Assembly: GCA_036346205.1 (NCBI GenBank)
Contig: JARFJB010001981.1
Coordinates: forward strand, 186,001 to 250,000
Direction of reading: 5' to 3'
DNA length: 64,000 nucleotides
Origin: Vesta saturnalis
Lineage: Eukaryota > Arthropoda > Insecta > Coleoptera > Lampyridae
Shown here: positions 59,024 through 64,000 of the stretch, one piece after another
How the letters are laid out: every line of letters begins with the position of its first letter
Numbering within the stretch: the stretch's first letter is position 1
Notes under the pieces: model-generated
Told to the model about the DNA's origin: nothing
The model's database searches: none
What the model saw: the letters and a program-made list of their open reading frames with translations, nothing else
Position numbers and translations under genes: made by a program

Positions 59024-61461
59024 AGATGATTTAAATTACATTCGAGTAGCTATGTAAGTCACATAGTGAATTATTTCTTTAGTTTGTACAAAATGGTACA
59101 TCTCATTATATAATTCTAGATAAGAATGGTTAATAAACATTGAGATGTATGTAAACTTAAATATTTCTTAATATAATGTTAATATAAGTATAATCGACAG
59201 CACATTACATTGAAATATAGGGTATGTTTGTTATCGTTATGATTTAATTCAAGTTCATAGTTAGTTAATAAGTTTATTTAGACATAATGTTCCCTGACGA
59301 CATGAGATGCATGTTGTAGTTGACAAAAATAATGTTAAAAACTAGATATAGGCTGGTATCAATGTCACAATTCAAATGTACGCAGCCAAGAATCATGAAA
59401 ACATTCGTGTTAGTGCGATAAACGTATATCAGTGCTAAAATTACGAAAAACACAAGTACATTAGTGAGTAACTATAAAACATAAATTAAGCAGCAGCTCT
59501 GGAATTATTGTGTTTAATCAACATTTAATGACCTTAAACTAGTGATTTACAATAATTCGACACTAGTCGTAGAAGAACTTATGAACCTACGAAAGTGTTA
59601 AATTAAATTAAATTGAGGCATGAACATTAAGTTTAAACACTTTCACAAACAGTTATAGTGGATAAAAGTGTGAAATTTTACATTGAAAATGGTGTTAACA
59701 ATATGAAGTTATGTTATTTCCTCACATAAAATTTATATAAAAACTATTTTAGATTGAGACGATTTGTGTAAAATAAATTAGTAGAGGCAAAAATAGTAAA
59801 GTAGCCTCAATTTCAAGTTACAATTCACTATATTTGTGTCCATTTTGCCAAATTTAGTTTTTAAGAGTGTTGGAAAAATTAAAATAATTTTCCTTTCAAA
59901 TTGGCCGTAGGCATATAAAAGATGAATATTTATGTGTAGTAGCATCCCATATTCATGTGGAAATCATTTCCAGGCCTGTAAAGTACATAAAATTAGCGTA
60001 AAATCAATAATTCAGTGTGAAAATTAACTTGGTTAATAATTGTAGGAATTAGTTCATGTTTGGTTTCAAATTATAGAAAAAATTATGTAGATTATGAATA
60101 TGTTATTAGTTTTAAGATAGGTTTAAGGGGGCAAAAGTTATGGGATTTTGAAGTTATATCGTAATGTAAAAATTGCTGTAGCCAATCAGAATTTAGGAAA
60201 CATTCTTGGTAACTAATGATAACAATCGAATATTTTGGTCGTTAACCATATCCATATAAATAGAAGTGCTGAAGGTTTACAATCTCTCTTAATTTTCCTC
60301 TGTTTCAACAGCTTGCTAAAGTAAAATGTTGCCAAAATTTTTTGTGAAATTATTTTTAAACAAAATAACGTCACTTCGTTAAAAACAAAGTGCGATTTTA
60401 GTATCGGAAGTGTTAAAGAAACAAGTGATAGTTTTCTGTCGGGAAATAATTAAATTAAGGTTAGTTTACCTTTTTAAAAATCAAAATCGGATGTTGTCGA
60501 TAGTTAATGAAAATATTTCCGCAGTTTCGACATTGTTTGTTTTTAAGTTTATTTTGTTTACGTTGTTATGGATATTTAATTGTGTTCTCTTCGTGTTATC
60601 ATCATTATACACCTTATTTACTGGAAGTGTGTTTAATTTATAATAACCTTCAAACTATCCATGCTTTTCAAAATTTATTTTGAAATACATATAAGAAGTG
60701 TGATGATCCTAAAAATAAAGATTCATCAAAATTATAATAACATTAGTGAAACTTACGTAAACGTATAAGCTGTTTATATTGAAGAAAATTTGGATGTTCG
60801 AGGAGCAGAGTTGGAGTTCGAAGGAGCTGTTTTCTACAATCAACTTCATCAGCAGTAACCAGAAAGGGAGAACATTTTATGTGAGTGTTATGATTTTGTA
60901 CTTTATTGTTGACATTGATATTTGTACTGTTGTGTTCATAATTTCAATCCTTTGTAACAATCATGATGTGCGACAACGTGTATGCATGTCCAAAGAGAAT
61001 ATTATTTGTTCTAAAATTTTAAATGGTTAACATAATATTGAATAAATTCAAACGTATTTATACTTACATGTATGGCGAATTCCATTTTTATTATAATCAG
61101 AAGTCACATGTTTGCGTATTCACAGCGCATGCCCAAGTATGCATTTTGAAGAATTTTTGTTATGTACAAGGTGTGACACAAATATTAATGCAAATTAAAA
61201 TTTATAATTCAAGTTCTTTGAGCAAGTTAGATACGATAAAATATAATTGGGCAATAACTCAATGTGCATTAATCAAATTAACTATAATTATTATATTCAA
61301 AATCTTAATATAATACAGATAAACAATCATTTACTTTGTCATTTTAAATATAAAGTTTCTTCTAAATTTTGATCCCTATCCCCTTTGATGAGTCTTTACA
61401 TGCGACTATTATTAACAGTCTTTACATACGATTGTTGTTTTTATAAATAACAAACAGTTCA

Positions 61462-61462
<1 letters not shown>
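59022..61462 (+). mobile_element. (TA)n-bounded element X2, 2.4 kb
   Basis: It opens TTGAGATGATTTAAATTAC after the TA tract, like X1 (TTGAGATGTTTAGATAAG). A promoter-like block has GCCAATCAGAA (60181), CATATAAATAGAAG (60252) and CAATCTCTCTTAA (60280). GCGCATGC lies at about 61127 and the terminal CCCTATCCCCTTTGATGAG at about 61374, followed by a TA tract. These occur in the same order as in X1 and the foldback arms. Frames at 60410, 60779 and 61023 have no recognised family. A GTGAGTG at 60880 resembles a splice donor. Confidence 0.6.

Positions 61463-61509
<47 letters not shown>
61463..61509. repeat. (TA)n microsatellite
   Basis: About 47 bp of TA at the right edge of element X2. Confidence 0.95.
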
Positions 61510-61511
<2 letters not shown>

Positions 61512-62103
61512 TGTGGGTGAGTTTGCATTACACACCCCGTAAGTTTCTAAATATCAAGATATTTAAATCTTTCAAAAAGTATTTCTAAATAATTTTTTCC
61601 GCTCTTTTCAATGCTCTTACTTAAAATGCTCCCATGAAAAAAACAAAAGAGCAGCAAAACCCAAAGTGATTTTTTTAAATGGAACACCCTGTTATTTTTT
61701 ATTATCTAAAATTCTATTAAATTCTACATATGACACCATTTTTATTTTTTCTTAAAATCGATAAATAAGTTAGTTAGGAACAACAAAAGAAATTTCCGGT
61801 AGTTGGTCATTCTTGCGGCTATAAATGGGGTCCCCTGCTTCCAAACTACTTATTACCAAATTTTCCATTTAAAAAATTTGTCACTGGTTGTGCATTATGT
61901 GGCATTATTATTATTATGCATTATTATCCTTAAATTATGTGGATTTTGCAAAAAAATTGTCGCTAGTAGGCCACATTTGCGGTAGTTATGGTAATAACTT
62001 AAATATCACTTTGTTGTCAAAATTGCCAGAAATTAGTTTAATAAATTAATAAGTAAATTTGTACCGTTAGTCGTACGTGTTTTTGTGAGTTGCAAAAAAA
62101 GAA
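61510..62103. other. Spacer with an inverted fragment of the neighbouring transposase
   Basis: 61803-61910 is the inverted, diverged copy of 62840-62945: both give GCATAATGCACAACCAGTGAC, AAATTTTTTAAATGG and GGACCCCATTTAT on opposite strands. 61665-61695 reads, complemented, AACAGGGTGTTCCATTTAAA, a MITE-style terminus. No other feature. Confidence 0.65.
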
Positions 62104-63003
62104 ATGGCATTTACAATAGAAAAAACAGATATGTTGCGCTGTTTCTACTTATCAAATGAAAACTGCCGCCAAGCATCATTTTTCTATAACAATCAATATC
62201 CTGATAGAAGACAACCTCATTACAGAACTTTTTTAAATTTGCACGTCTCATTAACAAGATTTGGGAGTTTTGAAAAACAACGTAATTTAAGGATTAGAAA
62301 TGTAGATAGGAATGATGACGAGGAAATAGACATTTTAGCTTATTTTAGAGCTTTTCCGACCTCATCTACCCGGGATGCAACTCGTGAGCTACAAATTTCA
62401 AGAAATAAAATACGGAAAACTTTAAAAGCATATGGTATGAAGCCCTTTAAAGTACAACTTGTACAAAATCTACAGCCACGTGATTCTCAAAATCAAATAA
62501 ATTTTTGCAATTGGGTATTAAATGAGGGAAGACAGTATTTGCCTTTTATTTTGTGGACCGATGAGTCAAATTTTCATCGGAATGGTGTTTTTAATAAACA
62601 TAATAATCATTTTTGGGATGATGTAAACCCTCATAAACTTCGCGAAGCAAGGAATCAAGTTCATTTTTCTACGAATGTATGGATAGGTGTAGTTTGTGAT
62701 CATTTATTAGGACCATATTTTTATAACGGAACACTTAATCAACATCGCTACTTAAACTTTCTTCAAAATGAACTTCAAGATTACTTAGATAATCTCCCTT
62801 TAAATCTTCTGACTCAAATATGGTTTCAACATGATGGTGCACCGCCGCATAATGCACAACCAGTGACAAATTTTTTAAATGGAGAATTTGGTGATAGGTG
62901 GTCTGGAAACAGAGGACCCCATTTATGGTCGCCCAGATCACCTGATTTACTGTACTGGCTGCCCCAAATTCGAGGGCAAGCATGGGGATCTCGCTTATTA
63001 TAA
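62104..63003 (+). pseudogene. Mariner/IS630-type transposase with DUF4817-like HTH, 3'-truncated
   Basis: The frame starts MAFTIEKTDMLRCFYLSNEN and continues YPDRRQPHYRTFLNLHVSL, a DUF4817-like helix-turn-helix, then STRDATRELQISRNKIRK. The DDE region has PFILWTDESNFHRNGVFN (first Asp), NVWIGVVCDHLLGPYFYNG and IWFQHDGAPPHNAQPV (second Asp). RSPDL, the start of the third catalytic motif, is present, but similarity ends there: the following LYWLPQIRGQAWGSR replaces the usual PLDFFLWG. The final domain is lost by deletion or rearrangement. The 300-codon frame itself is unbroken. Confidence 0.82.
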
Positions 63004-63539
63004 GAGATAGGATATAGGTTTAAATTCGGCACTTTTGCTAAATTCGATGCCGAGTAATAATCTGAAAAGAAATTTGAGCTAACTCGAATGGATTTGGTTT
63101 TATGCTCAAAAAACTAAAAATTTCGATTTTTGTTTTTCGCGTTTGGCTACCTTATTAGGAATTTTCAAAATTCGATTAAACATTATTAAGGCAACTTTTT
63201 ACGCACAATACTAATACGGTATTAAAAATATTATGCGACGTTTTGTTTATTCTGAACTATCATCAGGTTTATTTTTTCTTATCGGGGTTAAGACATATTT
63301 TTATGGCGTTGGGTGGAGAATGTTATGCTGATTTTAGCAATATATAACACTTCACGGTTTGATCGACTGCGAACTAAAATACTCTTAAATTAAAAACTAA
63401 ATATTACATTATCACGATACCCATGAATCAAACAAAACTCAGGAGTTGGCTTTTGTCATGTCATTTTCTAATTGTAAAAAGGGTAATAACTGCAAGATCC
63501 TTCGTGTTAGCGCTTTAAAATTTGCAAGTTTCTTTAGAA
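63004..63539. other. Spacer between two transposase copies
   Basis: No gene or clear terminal repeat recognised. Confidence 0.4.
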
Positions 63540-64000
63540 TGTTTTCAAAATCAAAAAAACGAGACATGATAAGGATATTTTATAGGTGCAATAGAAATAG
63601 TGTCAGAGCAGAGCAAAGATATTTAGAGGAATATCCGGAGAGGCAGCAACCAAACCAGAGATATTTTTTAAAATTAGACCAAAATTTGCGAGAATTTGGA
63701 TGTTTTCAGAAACCTCGAAATGCATATGGTAGCAGACTAGACAGAGATGCCGAAGAAGAAATATTACATCAGGTACTATTTGTTAGTATTATACTAATTA
63801 TAAGAATTTCCACTCACTTCACTGCTAATTTCAGCAGACATTTTTTTTGGAGAGTTATGACTTTATGTTATCCATCTTAGGTTCAAGAAAATCCTTCAAT
63901 ATCTACCAGAGAAATAGAGCAAACTATTGTAGTGCCAAAAACGACAGTTTGGCGAGTGTTAAGCAACACCGTTATAAACCATTTAAGTTACACGTTAGTC
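63540..64000 (+). pseudogene. Second mariner/IS630-type transposase, intron-containing, runs off the window
   Basis: From the ATG at 63540 the translation is MFSKSKKRDMIRIFYRCN, then YLEEYPERQQPNQRYFLKL and FGCFQKPRNA, the same HTH family as the copy at 62104 but clearly diverged. The frame continues to ILHQ at 63772. GTACTA...ATCTTAG (63773-63880) is a 108-bp intron-like gap, after which VQENPSISTREIEQTIVV and PKTTVWRVL follow. One base is missing near 63960, shifting the expected KQHRYKPFKLHV into another frame. The catalytic domain is beyond the window. Confidence 0.7.

Noticed and set aside
60410..61313. Three small plus-strand proteins in element X2
   Set aside because: AT-rich frames with no recognised family and no counterpart at the same place in X1.
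59022..61462. Treating X2 as the 3' LTR of the envelope element
   Set aside because: The better LTR candidate is 58265-58856, with TGT/ACA ends, purine tract and PBS-like TGG; X2 has none of these at its edges.

Overview
The window is AT-rich, intron-bearing eukaryotic DNA almost certainly from an insect or close arthropod, with a large, transposon-packed genome. Evidence: TTF/DUF4371-type hAT elements, a THAP/P-element transposase, Tc1 and mariner-like DDE genes, Penelope, Jockey/CR1-type LINE, Polinton relics, gypsy gag, baculovirus-F-like envelope genes, short (47-108 bp) GT-AG introns and poly-C2H2 zinc-finger genes. A beetle or similar insect is a guess only. The only genes that look host-like are two related C2H2 zinc-finger genes; nearly everything else is mobile or a relic.

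Layout. 1-5.4 kb: (TA)n tract, then a 4.35-kb foldback element with about 1.15-kb inverted arms. 6.4-12.3 kb: minus-strand hAT relic split by a 3.2-kb LINE. 13-17.2 kb: tRNA-Ala-type SINE, then degenerate satellites, one saturated with TGACCTTGA. 17.4-18.3 kb: Polinton (Maverick) relic, capsid-type and integrase fragments. 20.4-23.6 kb: Tc1 relic and a hAT relic with a nested MITE. 24.0-28.2 kb: Crypton-like tyrosine recombinase split by (TA)n-bounded DNA. 28.3-29.1 kb: hairpin and MADF-domain fragments. 30.0-31.3 kb: zinc-finger gene A (minus). 32-34.4 kb: hAT relic and Tc1 element. 36.3-40.7 kb: complete-ended hAT with perfect 8-bp duplication. 40.8-45.0 kb: THAP/P-like transposase relic carrying a Penelope insertion. 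45.1-48.2 kb: third hAT with perfect 8-bp duplication. 48.5-50.5 kb: zinc-finger gene B (plus). 51.1-52.3 kb: 1.2-kb gag-only LTR element. 52.8-58.9 kb: (TA)n-bounded retroelement piece with two tandem, broken envelope genes and an LTR. 59.0-61.5 kb: second (TA)n-bounded element. 62.1-64 kb: two mariner-type transposase copies.

How it fits together. Zinc-finger genes A and B are an inverted, head-to-head duplication including leader exon, 47-bp intron, about 90 bp of promoter and about 200 bp beyond the poly(A) signal; the 17 kb between them is essentially all transposons. The most unusual signals are the tandem F-like envelope pair and a family of protein-poor, promoter-bearing elements repeatedly abutting (TA)n tracts, whose arms also build the foldback element. 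All domain names rest on motif recognition by eye; no database search was possible.
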